A stretch of DNA of 64,000 bases, taken from assembly GCA_964465145.1 (NCBI GenBank), contig CAYXJR010000008.1, positions 1 through 64,000 on the forward strand, in the 5' to 3' direction. This DNA is from JAUVKA01 sp964465145 (lineage in GTDB: Bacteria > Bacteroidota > Bacteroidia > Bacteroidales > UBA12481). A model generated the notes under the pieces. It saw only the letters and a program-made list of their open reading frames with translations. It was not told the DNA's origin and searched no databases. Positions 26,044 to 34,883 of this stretch are shown in pieces (position 1 is the first letter of the stretch; the number at the start of each line of letters is the position of its first letter). The position numbers and the translations under genes are program-made.

Positions 26044-27883
26044 GGGTAATAAGCAACTTCAGATGGTGAGTCATTCCCTTGGGATTTTGAAGGATCACAA
26101 AATAAGTACCTGTACTCAAAGCAGGCAAATTAAGCTGATCCTTGATCCGATCTACAGAAAACACCTTTCGCCCCTGGATATCCAGGATATAAATCTGCGA
26201 ATTATTCCAGGTATCCGGATATTCCAGATGAATGAAGGAGCTTGCAGGATTAGGATAAATCTTAATCTGACCCTGCTCTTGAGAAAGTGGTAAATCCCTG
26301 ATACTGGTTTTCTTTGATTTGTTGGCAAAGACTGGTCGGATCATGAGGCTGCCTTCATAACTGGTTGATTTCCAAACTCCATCCATTGTGTAAAAAATAT
26401 TCTCCCGCTTGTTGGTGTTCCTGTCAAAACCAACATTAAGAAAGTCGTTGGTAACTTGTATCCAGCCGACATAAAATACTGATGGTACGATTTGTGCTGA
26501 ATCCAGCAGGAAAGAGTCAAAGCCAGTAGAATTTTTATTAAAATCGGCACGCAGGCCACTCATCCGGTAAATCAATTCTCCTGGTTTTCCATTAATCTCA
26601 TTCCAGACGGCACAATTGAAGTATTTCTGATTGGCATTTTGATAGCTTCTGTTGAAGAACATGTCAACACCGATAAGTGAATCAGAAGTCACCAGGTTTT
26701 CGAAACGACAGGCAACCCGGCCATTGCTGGCCCCTTCGCCCACCAGTCCATAGCCAGCCTCGGCCGTTCCATCATCATATGCATAGTAATTTTTGAATTC
26801 CTGAACGAACTGCAGAGATGTATTGCCTGGAATAATATCTTGTTCAGCCGGTTGAAGATTAAGTTCAAGAGAAAATAGGGCGCTGTCTTGCGAATCAGAT
26901 GTAAAGCCATAGTTAAAAGAAGCCTTATAACTTAGCCTTTCAAACGATTTGATTTCCTCAGGCTGCATGGTGATTTCATAGCAGGAGCCAGTACTATTGA
27001 GGTCAAAAACCTTGAATATCGGTGTGTAGAAATGACGGTCGCCGGATAGATTTTGAATATGGATAGGGAAAAGTGTTTTTACAGCATTGATTCCCAATGT
27101 TTTATAATGCTCCCAAGGCATTGACGAATAATTCAGCAGAAGGGATCCAACTGGCTCCACAAGAGTCAGATCCTTAATAATGGTATCCTGGTAGTTTCTA
27201 TTGTTATTCAAATAAACATAGTCGAGATGCCAGTGGTCGGCATTAACCTTTAAGCTGGGCTCATAAGCATTAGCCAGGGAAGCAAAATTGACAAAACGGA
27301 AGCGGAAACCTGCCTGAAGATAGGCTGCACCATCAATATTAATCAAAACCTGCTTAAACTCCTGGGTGAAGTGACCGGCTGAACTCCAGGCCCAATTCCA
27401 GGATTGTGTGGCCGGGGAAAGGAATTCCAGGACCAAGGAGTCAGTAGGCTCGGGTGCATCTCCTAATCCCTGTGCCTGAAAATAGAAGCTTAAATATACT
27501 GTGCTATCGGCGCCCAGATCGAGGTTAATAGCTTGTGAACTCAGGTAATCTGCCCTATATGATTCTATTCCGGCATTCTGGTAAATATTTCCAAGGGAAT
27601 CTATACCGTCCAGGGTGGCAACACCGTAACCAGGCTGATTAATGGGATATGAATTATTGATATAGGCATTATTATCGGTCCATTTGCCTGGATCTGGATA
27701 AATACTTGACCCCGAAAAATCATCCATAAAAGGAAGTTCCAACAAAAGAGTTGATTTTAGGTTTCTCTTTTGTTCAGGAAACACAGGATTTTGGCCTGCT
27801 GAAACCAGTTTTTCCTGTGACTGTCCTACGGTACATGCAAAGAATCCTGCTGTTAAAAAAAGTACCAGATATTTTTTATTCAT
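26036..27883 (-). CDS. T9SS type A sorting domain-containing exported protein
   Basis: A 615-residue exported protein. ATG at 27883 begins a signal peptide MNKKYLVLFLTAGFFACTVGQS; the open frame extends to 27910, but that part only translates the end of the PASTA gene. Most of the protein is beta-rich and I cannot assign a catalytic fold. A jelly-roll-like part (DFSGSSIYPDPGKWTDNNAY, LSFYFQAQGLGD) suggests a binding module. The final ~80 residues (IKIYPNPASSFIHLEY, IYILDIQGRKVF, LSTGTYFVIL) are a textbook type A sorting domain, so it is exported by T9SS and probably anchored on the surface. It overlaps both neighbouring genes by eight bases, indicating an operon with a PASTA protein and rluD. 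Confidence 0.85.
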   Translation of the reverse strand: MNKKYLVLFLTAGFFACTVGQSQEKLVSAGQNPVFPEQKRNLKSTLLLELPFMDDFSGSSIYPDPGKWTDNNAYINNSYPINQPGYGVATLDGIDSLGNIYQNAGIESYRADYLSSQAINLDLGADSTVYLSFYFQAQGLGDAPEPTDSLVLEFLSPATQSWNWAWSSAGHFTQEFKQVLINIDGAAYLQAGFRFRFVNFASLANAYEPSLKVNADHWHLDYVYLNNNRNYQDTIIKDLTLVEPVGSLLLNYSSMPWEHYKTLGINAVKTLFPIHIQNLSGDRHFYTPIFKVFDLNSTGSCYEITMQPEEIKSFERLSYKASFNYGFTSDSQDSALFSLELNLQPAEQDIIPGNTSLQFVQEFKNYYAYDDGTAEAGYGLVGEGASNGRVACRFENLVTSDSLIGVDMFFNRSYQNANQKYFNCAVWNEINGKPGELIYRMSGLRADFNKNSTGFDSFLLDSAQIVPSVFYVGWIQVTNDFLNVGFDRNTNKRENIFYTMDGVWKSTSYEGSLMIRPVFANKSKKTSIRDLPLSQEQGQIKIYPNPASSFIHLEYPDTWNNSQIYILDIQGRKVFSVDRIKDQLNLPALSTGTYFVILQNPKGMTHHLKLLITHE

Positions 27884-28751
27884 TTGTTGATTCGGTTGAA
27901 ATGCTGTCAATCACAATTTGCAATGAATCTGGTGTCATCAGGTTTGAATCAGTCTCCATCAATTTCAGGCTGTCCGTTGTCAACCAAACATCAATGGCTG
28001 AGCCCAACCTTGCCTGGTTATTTCTAAAATCCGGAAGCTGTCTGAAAATTTGCGCTAATGCACTGTCCTCACCTGTTATCACCGTTTCATCAAACACAAT
28101 GGCACCCAAACTAAAATGGGTGTTCATAATTAACTCTCGTGCAGAATCCCGGGTTATGCCTGTCAATCGGGGTACATAGGCTTTTTCATCGCTTAGTCCT
28201 TGTCCCAGAACCAGGGTAATTCCTGATCCTTTTTCGATCGGAGTTCCTTCTAAAATTATTTCGCCTTTGTATTTCTGTTTTCTAACATATGTTTCGGCAA
28301 AATAGGGTTCATATTCAATGCTGTCAACATGTAATCCTGAGGCTTCGAGGATTCTCACAGCTTGCCTGTAGGGTGTTTCATAGGCTTTAGGCATAAGGAT
28401 CATCTCTGGATTCCAGGAGTTTAGAATAAGAAATATTTTCCTGTTTTTTTTCACCCTTGCTCCGGCTGATGGATATTGATCTACAACAACACCACCGGGT
28501 TGATCTTCAAGGTATAACGAATCCTGTATTATCCAGGTAAGCTTCTCCTCGAAACACAACTTATCCGTTTCTGTCAGGGATAATCCTGAAAATTCAGGTA
28601 CTATAATCTCTTTTCCATGATCGGTATAAATCCAAAGACCTACCTGAATGATGATCAGGATTAGGAGGGTAAGTCCAATCGCAATGGCTAGGTTTTTAAA
28701 AAAGACCCTGCTGATCAGGAATTTCCAAAAAATATTTTTCTTTGTTGGCAT
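27876..28751 (-). CDS. PASTA domain-containing membrane protein
   Basis: ATG at 28751 (MPTKKNIFWKF) is chosen; the frame extends to 28805, but those residues would be translated from the promoter region. One membrane helix (NLAIAIGLTLLILIIIQVGLWIY) is followed by three PASTA domains, marked by IIVPEFSGLSLTETDKL, MPKAYETPYRQAVRILEASGL and VPRLTGITRDSARELI. PASTA domains bind peptidoglycan fragments or lipid II-like ligands. Unlike PknB-type kinases there is no cytoplasmic kinase. In Bacteroidota such a protein is commonly encoded near ddl and rluD, suggesting a role in cell-wall synthesis. A TAnnTTTG element 30 bases upstream probably drives the cluster. Confidence 0.88.
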   Translation of the reverse strand: MPTKKNIFWKFLISRVFFKNLAIAIGLTLLILIIIQVGLWIYTDHGKEIIVPEFSGLSLTETDKLCFEEKLTWIIQDSLYLEDQPGGVVVDQYPSAGARVKKNRKIFLILNSWNPEMILMPKAYETPYRQAVRILEASGLHVDSIEYEPYFAETYVRKQKYKGEIILEGTPIEKGSGITLVLGQGLSDEKAYVPRLTGITRDSARELIMNTHFSLGAIVFDETVITGEDSALAQIFRQLPDFRNNQARLGSAIDVWLTTDSLKLMETDSNLMTPDSLQIVIDSISTESTNE

Positions 28752-28780
28752 CGCCCTATTTGCTTTTTTCAACGCTCCAG

Positions 28781-28788
28781 CAAAGATA
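28781..28788 (-). promoter_or_regulatory. Bacteroidota -7 element (TATCTTTG) of the PASTA-T9SS-rluD operon
   Basis: The minus strand reads TATCTTTG, 29 bases before the ATG at 28751, consistent with a short leader of about 20 bases. Its position also argues against the longer PASTA reading frame. Confidence 0.55.
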
Positions 28789-28841
28789 AAATTATCTGGG
28801 CACATTGAATAATTGCCATCTTTCTGGAAGGGTTTTTGTAT

Positions 28842-29924
28842 TTAATAGGTCTTCAGGATGTTATAGAGGGTGTCTCTTTCAACAGGAGTACGGCCGGCTT
28901 TATGGATAAGATCAACGAGATCCATGGTGGTAAGATTAGGATTTTGATCCTCAACTCCCGCCATGGAATAGATTCTGGTGCTGTCTTCTATAGTCCCATC
29001 AAGGTCATCTACACCAAAAGAAAGCGACAGGGAAGCTGTTTCTTTGCCTATCATCGGCCAATAGGCTTTCAGATGAGGAAAATTGTCAAGGTAGATTCTG
29101 CTGATGGCATAATTCCTGAGATCTTCGATTATTGAGACTTCTCCGATCTCGGAGAGTTCGTTGTTTTCCGATCTGTATTTCAGGGGGATGAAAACCTGGA
29201 AGCCATGTGTTTCATCTTGTAAATCCCTCAACCTGGTCATGTGATCTATGCGCTGAGAATAGCTCTCCAAATGTCCATATAAGATTGTAGCATTACTGCG
29301 GATACCCAGCTTATGAGCCGTCCTGTGTATGTCGAGCCAGGTTTGGCTTCCAGTTTTATCCGGGCAGATCTTTTTACGAAGTGCTTCATCAAATATTTCA
29401 GCTCCGCCTCCGGGAATGCTTTCCAATCCGGCCTTTTTCAACCGCTCCAGTCCCGACGACCAGGAGAGCCCGGATTTACGAATCATGAAATCGAGCTCAA
29501 CGGCTGTAAAACCTTTGACGTGGAGTTCGGGGAATGATGATTTAATTGTGGATAATAAATCCTCGTAGTAGTCCAGGCCCCTCTGAGGGTGAACACCACC
29601 AACAATGTGTACTTCTGTGGCATCCTTCAACAAGTGTTCCTTAATTTTTGCCAGGATTTCTTCCTTATTCATTTCCCAGGCACCAGGCTGGTTAATACGC
29701 CGTCGGTAAGAGCAGAATAGGCAATTATGTATACAAATGTTGGTGGGCTCAATATGGAAATTCCTATTAAAATATACCCGGTTGGAGTGTAATCTTTCCC
29801 GTACATTGTTTGCCAACATCCCCACAAAACCCAATTCTCCATCCTTGTAGAGGTGAATACCTTCTTCCGGACTGATCCTTTCACCGGAATTGATTTTTTT
29901 TTCTATTTCCTTTAGAATTCGCAT
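28842..29924 (-). CDS. mqnE: Aminofutalosine synthase (radical SAM)
   Basis: MqnE adds a carboxyvinyl group to adenosine chemistry to form aminofutalosine, an early step of the futalosine route to menaquinone. The radical-SAM cluster motif CIHNCLFC (CxxxCxxC) follows IEPTNI near residue 60. Other family features are GAWEMNKEEI, VHIVGGVHP, GGGAEIF and the C-terminal SFGVDDLDGTIEDSTRIYSMAG. The length of 360 is normal. The related MqnC (cyclic dehypoxanthinyl futalosine synthase) is the main alternative; the DDLDGTI and IYSMAG ending fits MqnE better. No other menaquinone gene is adjacent. The enzyme implies a respiratory or fumarate-reducing metabolism using menaquinone. Confidence 0.9.
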   Translation of the reverse strand: MRILKEIEKKINSGERISPEEGIHLYKDGELGFVGMLANNVRERLHSNRVYFNRNFHIEPTNICIHNCLFCSYRRRINQPGAWEMNKEEILAKIKEHLLKDATEVHIVGGVHPQRGLDYYEDLLSTIKSSFPELHVKGFTAVELDFMIRKSGLSWSSGLERLKKAGLESIPGGGAEIFDEALRKKICPDKTGSQTWLDIHRTAHKLGIRSNATILYGHLESYSQRIDHMTRLRDLQDETHGFQVFIPLKYRSENNELSEIGEVSIIEDLRNYAISRIYLDNFPHLKAYWPMIGKETASLSLSFGVDDLDGTIEDSTRIYSMAGVEDQNPNLTTMDLVDLIHKAGRTPVERDTLYNILKTY

Positions 29925-30024
29925 GTATTTTTATCTCCCCTTATCCCTTAAAGTGGGGTAAAGGTAGAATAATTTAGAATTTTGGAAGGCGCTATTCTTT
30001 TCACACCTTTGTTTGTTCAGAGCT

Positions 30025-31614
30025 ATGCAAAAACAAGAAACAGCATTGATAATAGGTGCAGGCCCGGCCGGCCTCACAGCTGCCTATGAATTGGTAAAAC
30101 GAACCAATATTCGTCCGATAATCATTGAGCAGACAGATATGGTAGGGGGTATTTCGCGCACAGTAAAATTCAAGGGAAACAGGATGGATATTGGAGGGCA
30201 CCGCTTTTTTTCTAAATCCGACCGTGTAATGGATTGGTGGATGAACATTTTGCCGCTGGAAAACCTCGAAAAAAACACCATATCCATTCAATACCATAAT
30301 AGAACGGCCAAGCTGGAAACAGGAAGCACTGGGGTTGATCCGGAAAAGGTTGATCGGGTAATGCTGCTGAGAAAAAGGCTCTCCCGTATTTACTATCTGC
30401 GACGTTTTTTTGATTATCCTATCCGGGCCAATTTCAATACCATAAAAAACCTGGGTTTGATCCGGATTATCAGAATTGGGTTTTCATATTTTTCTAGCAG
30501 AATTAAACCCGTACGGAAGGAAGAAAACCTGGAGGATTTTTTTATTAACAGGTTCGGTAAAGAGCTGTACCGAACTTTTTTTGAGGATTATACCGAGAAG
30601 GTTTGGGGGGTCTCATGCAAGGAGATAAAACCTGAATGGGGATCACAGAGGATCAAGGGCCTGTCTGTATCTAAAGCATTGCGGCATGGGATCCGGACCA
30701 TTTTCACGAAAGAATCCGGTATCAGTCAGAAGGGAAAGGAAACCAGCCTTATTGACAGATTTTTATATCCAAAATTTGGACCGGGTCAATTGTGGGAAGA
30801 AATTGCAGAAGAAATTGAACTCGGTGGAGGAGAAATCATTTTTGACCATGAAGCCGTTGAAATTAATCTCGTAAACGACAAGATTATTTCAGTTATGAGT
30901 CGAAATACAAAAACCGGGGATCTGATTAGCTATAATCCCGATCTGGTGTTTTCAACTATGCCTGTAAAGGATCTTATTTCGGGGATGAAAGGAAAAGTCC
31001 CTGTTGAGGTCAGAGATGTTGCTTCTGGCTTGATTTACAGGGATTTTATTGCAGTCGGGATTCTCTTGAAAGGGATGAATCCTGAAAAGCTTAAGAATTA
31101 TAAAGGGATGAATAGGGTGCCGGATACCTGGATCTATATTCAGGAACAGGATGTAAAGGTTGGCAGGATCCAGGTTTTTAACAATTGGAGCCCCTATTTG
31201 GTTGCCAGGCAAGATACTGTATGGTTAGGCCTTGAATATTTTTGCAACGAAAAGGATGAATTATGGTCAATGCCAGATGAAGATTTGAAGAAGCTGGGAA
31301 TGGAGGAGTTGGAAAAGATCGGTTTGGCTGATATTGCCGACTTCCTGGACGGGACTGTAGTCAGGATGCCGAAAACTTATCCGGCTTATTTTGGCAGTTA
31401 TGACCGTTTTGATGAAATTCGACAATTTACCGACAGGATTGACAACCTTTTTTTAGTTGGCAGGAATGGGATGCATAAATATAATAATCAGGATCATAGT
31501 ATGTTAACTGCAATGACAGCGGTGGATAACCTTATCGCAGGTGAAAAATCCAAAGCTGCTATTTGGGATGTTAATACTGAAGACGAGTATCATGAAGAAA
31601 CCGGGAGTAATTAA
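30025..31614 (+). CDS. FAD-dependent oxidoreductase (amine oxidase/UDP-galactopyranose mutase-like)
   Basis: The N terminus [17 protein letters not shown] is a Rossmann FAD-binding motif, followed by [24 protein letters not shown], typical of the flavin amine oxidase/protoporphyrinogen oxidase-like group. The C-terminal FAD contact [22 protein letters not shown] resembles UDP-galactopyranose mutase relatives. The length is 530. The gene overlaps the following membrane glycosyltransferase gene, so a role in lipid-linked sugar or glycan modification is a fair inference; the substrate is not known. ATG at 30025 is chosen over TTG at 30013 because the fold starts there. Confidence 0.75.
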   Translation: MQKQETALIIGAGPAGLTAAYELVKRTNIRPIIIEQTDMVGGISRTVKFKGNRMDIGGHRFFSKSDRVMDWWMNILPLENLEKNTISIQYHNRTAKLETGSTGVDPEKVDRVMLLRKRLSRIYYLRRFFDYPIRANFNTIKNLGLIRIIRIGFSYFSSRIKPVRKEENLEDFFINRFGKELYRTFFEDYTEKVWGVSCKEIKPEWGSQRIKGLSVSKALRHGIRTIFTKESGISQKGKETSLIDRFLYPKFGPGQLWEEIAEEIELGGGEIIFDHEAVEINLVNDKIISVMSRNTKTGDLISYNPDLVFSTMPVKDLISGMKGKVPVEVRDVASGLIYRDFIAVGILLKGMNPEKLKNYKGMNRVPDTWIYIQEQDVKVGRIQVFNNWSPYLVARQDTVWLGLEYFCNEKDELWSMPDEDLKKLGMEELEKIGLADIADFLDGTVVRMPKTYPAYFGSYDRFDEIRQFTDRIDNLFLVGRNGMHKYNNQDHSMLTAMTAVDNLIAGEKSKAAIWDVNTEDEYHEETGSN

Positions 31615-33334
31615 TTATTTCTTTTTAACCCTGGTACTTTTTGCCGGAACGGTTTTGCTATATGCTTTGTTGGGTGTTATCCCGTCTGAGGGATTTAATC
31701 CCAGCGACGATGGAGTGATTCTAGCCCAGTCTTATCGACTTCTTCAGGGCCAGATTCCTCATCTTGATTTTATTAGTATTCGACCGGTAGGTTCGGCGGT
31801 GCTCCATTCCATCCATTTCATCAGTCCCTTGCCCCTGGAGATTTCTGCTCGCTGGCTTACTCTTTTGCAGTATCTTAGTTATTCATTGCTCTGGGCTTGG
31901 ATAATGGTTAGATTTACAAGGATACGCAAATACCGGGGCCTGATATTTTTTATTCTTTTAGGAATCTGGGGATTTCTGCTCAACCAGAATCATTACAACC
32001 TTTATCCCTGGACCACCATCGATGCACTGTTCTGGATGATTCTTGCCTTGTCCTTCTATTTGCCTAATAGCTCCGGCCTTTTTCAAAAGAGGGGATGGAT
32101 TAAAATTGCATTGATCACATTTTTCGCCAGTATGGCTGCCTTATCAAGGCAGACTTTTGTCTTGCCTGCCCTGATATTAGTGTTTAGCCTGGTTAATCTT
32201 GGTATAAAAAGGAAGAAATGGATGCAATTATTGGTGGGATTAATTGCCGGAGGTATACCGGTTTTTACATATATTTCAGTATTGGTTTTGAATGCTGCCT
32301 TACCGCTTTTTTTTCAACAAATGACAGGTCGTACGGAGCTTCTGGAGACCGGTTTTAAGCAGTTTTTTATCGAATTTTGGAATTCTCCCTTAGTATGGTT
32401 TTATATACTGGTTATCTTTCTCTTACTCTTATACAGGCTTACTGAAGGAAGTAGTGCTGGCAATGTTTATCGACTCGCCCTCATTCCTCTTGGCAGGTAT
32501 ATTTTTGCCGCTTTATTTACTGTTCTGGCTTTTTACGTTTTCCTATCACCTGGAAGCCTGTTTGGACAATCATTTATGCAGTTTTGGTTATTGGTTTTAC
32601 TCTGGGTCTTCGAGGAGGTAACCAAACAGATAAAAGCTCCGCAAAGAAGATGGTTTTTTTGGATTATCCTGATTTCCTGGACCTCGGCAATTTCCATGGG
32701 TGACAATGCACCGGTTTTCGCCCTTGGACTGATCAATGCAACTGCAATGGGATATATTTTATTTCAGTTTGCAGAGCGTGGCCTCTCCTTTCGCCGCCTC
32801 ACACATTTGCAGGTATTTTCAGGGGCTTTGTTGGTGGCACTTATCATTCTTAGTTTACGAACCCAGCGCAATGTAAATTACAGAGATGTGCCGGCCGGCG
32901 CTCAGGAATACGAATTAAAATCTATTTTCCCTGAATTGGGAAATGTGAGGACTAATGCCAATACTTTTTCTTATTTACAGGAAGTTGATAAGCTGTACCA
33001 GGAACTTGGTTTCCCTTATGGACGATTCGTGGTTCTTCCCAATGCAGCTATCATTTACCCAATTATAGACACTCCAAATCCCCTTCCTGTCGACTGGATG
33101 CAGGGGCCAGAATTTATAGGCTCCGAAGATATATTGGCTGAGAGGATCAGGGCTGCAGTTACCGGGAGGGAAATATTTTTCCTGATTGATAAATTCGACA
33201 GTAAGCTAATGGCCGACAGCTTATTTCCGGCCAAATATCCCGAGGATGTTTACCCCTACATGAAGGAAATAATTGACTTAACTCATGAGTATCAGGTAGA
33301 ATCGGAATGGTTCAGTGTAAGGGTGTCGAAATAA
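31592..33334 (+). CDS. Polytopic membrane protein, GT39/RgtA-like glycosyltransferase
   Basis: A 580-residue protein with about ten to twelve membrane helices. The first periplasmic loop has acidic residues after helix 1 ([26 protein letters not shown]), the pattern seen in polyprenyl-phosphate-sugar-dependent glycosyltransferases (GT39, ArnT, RgtA/B/C). A soluble C-terminal region of ~150 residues follows. The donor and acceptor are unknown. ATG at 31592 ([12 protein letters not shown]) is preferred to the start at 31541; even so it overlaps the end of the oxidoreductase gene by 23 bases, so expression is coupled. Confidence 0.7.
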   Translation: MKKPGVINYFFLTLVLFAGTVLLYALLGVIPSEGFNPSDDGVILAQSYRLLQGQIPHLDFISIRPVGSAVLHSIHFISPLPLEISARWLTLLQYLSYSLLWAWIMVRFTRIRKYRGLIFFILLGIWGFLLNQNHYNLYPWTTIDALFWMILALSFYLPNSSGLFQKRGWIKIALITFFASMAALSRQTFVLPALILVFSLVNLGIKRKKWMQLLVGLIAGGIPVFTYISVLVLNAALPLFFQQMTGRTELLETGFKQFFIEFWNSPLVWFYILVIFLLLLYRLTEGSSAGNVYRLALIPLGRYIFAALFTVLAFYVFLSPGSLFGQSFMQFWLLVLLWVFEEVTKQIKAPQRRWFFWIILISWTSAISMGDNAPVFALGLINATAMGYILFQFAERGLSFRRLTHLQVFSGALLVALIILSLRTQRNVNYRDVPAGAQEYELKSIFPELGNVRTNANTFSYLQEVDKLYQELGFPYGRFVVLPNAAIIYPIIDTPNPLPVDWMQGPEFIGSEDILAERIRAAVTGREIFFLIDKFDSKLMADSLFPAKYPEDVYPYMKEIIDLTHEYQVESEWFSVRVSK

Positions 33335-33358
33335 AAAATCCCGATAAAATTCGGGATT
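33331..33358 (-). terminator. Intrinsic terminator of rpmH
   Basis: AATCCCGA (33337-33344) pairs with TCGGGATT (33351-33358). Read on the minus strand the hairpin is followed by T6, whereas on the plus strand no T run follows. It therefore serves rpmH, whose stop is 56 bases away, and it abuts the stop of the glycosyltransferase gene. Confidence 0.8.
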
Positions 33359-33413
33359 GACAAAAGTAAAAGAAAAAATCTAATCCTTCTTTTACCTCTA
33401 TGTGTGGTAAAAA

Positions 33414-33572
33414 TTAAACCTTATGACGCGCTTCGTCGGAAACGCTAAGTTTTTTTCTCCCTTTTGCCCTTCGCCTGCTAAGAATATTGCGGCCGCTGAC
33501 GGAGGCCATTCTTTCGCGAAAGCCATGTTTATTCTTTCTTTTCCGGTTTGAAGGTTGAAATGTACGTTTCAT
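33414..33572 (-). CDS. rpmH: 50S ribosomal protein L34
   Basis: A 52-residue, very basic protein starting [19 protein letters not shown] and continuing [20 protein letters not shown], which is unmistakably L34. Bacterial L34 is normally 44-46 residues; the extra C-terminal residues ([13 protein letters not shown]) are a common Bacteroidota extension. L34 binds 23S rRNA. The gene has its own promoter with both -33 and -7 elements and a minus-strand terminator, so it is expressed alone. Neither dnaA nor rnpA is next to it, unlike in many bacteria. Confidence 0.95.
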   Translation of the reverse strand: MKRTFQPSNRKRKNKHGFRERMASVSGRNILSRRRAKGRKKLSVSDEARHKV

Positions 33573-33615
33573 TTTTACTCTGTTTTCTTGATAATCCTAC
33601 CGTAATTTTGGATCG

Positions 33616-33646
33616 CAAAGGTAATTTTTATTTGTTAATGACAAAA
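33616..33646 (-). promoter_or_regulatory. Full Bacteroidota promoter of rpmH (TTTTG-N18-TACCTTTG)
   Basis: On the minus strand TTTTG (33646-33642) is separated by 18 bases from TACCTTTG (33623-33616), matching the -33/-7 consensus spacing. It lies 44 bases before the rpmH ATG and directly after the rsmG stop. Confidence 0.75.
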
Positions 33647-33661
33647 GAATCTTAATGGATT

Positions 33662-34294
33662 TTATTTAATCGGAAGGTAAACAATCTTCTTTGCGGCGAA
33701 AAAATCCTCATCAAAATATGCTGATACAGGAATGATTTTGACCTCTGGATAAAATTTACTGAGTTCGCCATGTATTTCACCTCCCTTTAATGCAATAATG
33801 CCATGGGGTAATTCCTGTTGTTTCCCAATAGTTATGATAGGTTTAACCCAGTTGACAAACCTTGGCAAGCTGGTTACTGCACGGCTGACCACATAGTCAA
33901 ACGACGATTCTAATTTTTCAGCACGTATATTTATGGCATCAACATTGGTACATTTAATTTCCTTGCAGATCTCACTAACCACTCTTATCTTTTTCCCAAT
34001 TGAATCCACCAGTGTAAAATGGACTTCAGGAAAGATTATCGCCAGAGGTAAACCGGGGAAGCCTCCTCCTGTACCTACATCCAAAACCCTGCAATTTGGA
34101 GGGAAATTAATGAATCGGGCAATGGCGAGGGAGTGGAGAACATGACGAAGATAAAGCTGGTTGATATCCTGCCGGGAGATAACATTGATCTTTGAATTCC
34201 AAAATTGGTACAGAGGATCCAGGGCTGTAAATTTTCTTACCTGGTCGGTGGACAGGTCCGGAAAATATTTTATTAAGAGGTCCACACTATACAT
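33662..34294 (-). CDS. rsmG: 16S rRNA (guanine527-N7)-methyltransferase
   Basis: RsmG (GidB) methylates G527 in the 530 loop of 16S rRNA. The 210-residue protein has NVISRQDINQLYLRHVLHSLAIA, the S-adenosylmethionine motif VLDVGTGGGFPGLPLAI and the family segment DYVVSRAVTSLPRFVNW. Its start overlaps the end of the sigma factor gene by eight bases, so the two are cotranscribed with the GT2 gene upstream. Loss of this enzyme gives low-level streptomycin resistance in other bacteria. Confidence 0.96.
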   Translation of the reverse strand: MYSVDLLIKYFPDLSTDQVRKFTALDPLYQFWNSKINVISRQDINQLYLRHVLHSLAIARFINFPPNCRVLDVGTGGGFPGLPLAIIFPEVHFTLVDSIGKKIRVVSEICKEIKCTNVDAINIRAEKLESSFDYVVSRAVTSLPRFVNWVKPIITIGKQQELPHGIIALKGGEIHGELSKFYPEVKIIPVSAYFDEDFFAAKKIVYLPIK

Positions 34295-34883
34295 TCCTAT
34301 GGCGCAGAATGTTATACAATAATTCTTTTGCCCTGAACAACTGGGCTTTAACTGTCCCCAATGGCAGTTTGAGTTCCTTGGCGATCTCTTCGTATGAATA
34401 TTCCTGATAAAACCGGAGTTTTACCAGTTTGTTGTACCTTGGTTTCAGCTGGTCAACCACGGTTTTTAATAAAATTGCTTTTTGTTTCCGGATCAGTTCT
34501 TCCTCAGGATCCAGAAGATCGGAAGGAAGCTGAAGGGGATTTTCATCATCGGGATCCTTTCCCTGGTTTTCAATGGGAACTGATTTACCCTTTTGCCGGC
34601 GTATAAAATCAATGGCATTATTGTTAGCAATTTTAAACAGCCATGTACTAAATGCAAACGCAGGTTCGTAATGATTCAGATTCTTGAAAGCCTTACCAAA
34701 GGCCTCTATCGTAAGATCTTCAGCATCATCCTGGTTATGAACCATTTTTAGCAACATAAAATATATTGAATCCCAATACCTGCCCAATAATAGAGCATAG
34801 GACTGCTGGTCACCACCCCTTGCTTTAAGAACAAGTTGATAATCCTGCTTTGCCCTATTTGAAAGGTCAGGATTCATTTCCAT
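34287..34883 (-). CDS. RNA polymerase sigma factor, ECF (sigma-70 family) type
   Basis: A 198-residue two-domain sigma factor. Region 2 is visible as DDAEDLTIEAFGKAFKNLNHYEP and FSTWLFKIANNNAIDFIRRQKG; region 4 as LKLRFYQEYSYEEIAKELKLPLGTVKAQLFRAKELL, with some divergence from consensus. A charged linker (GKDPDDENPLQLPSDLLDPEEELIRKQK) separates them. No anti-sigma gene is adjacent; the sigma gene is sandwiched between a GT2 glycosyltransferase and rsmG with overlaps on both sides. This placement is seen in other Bacteroidota and suggests a constitutive or housekeeping-like ECF factor. A second ATG at 34877 would give an ATGA overlap with the upstream gene and may be the real start. Confidence 0.93.
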   Translation of the reverse strand: MEMNPDLSNRAKQDYQLVLKARGGDQQSYALLLGRYWDSIYFMLLKMVHNQDDAEDLTIEAFGKAFKNLNHYEPAFAFSTWLFKIANNNAIDFIRRQKGKSVPIENQGKDPDDENPLQLPSDLLDPEEELIRKQKAILLKTVVDQLKPRYNKLVKLRFYQEYSYEEIAKELKLPLGTVKAQLFRAKELLYNILRHRNV

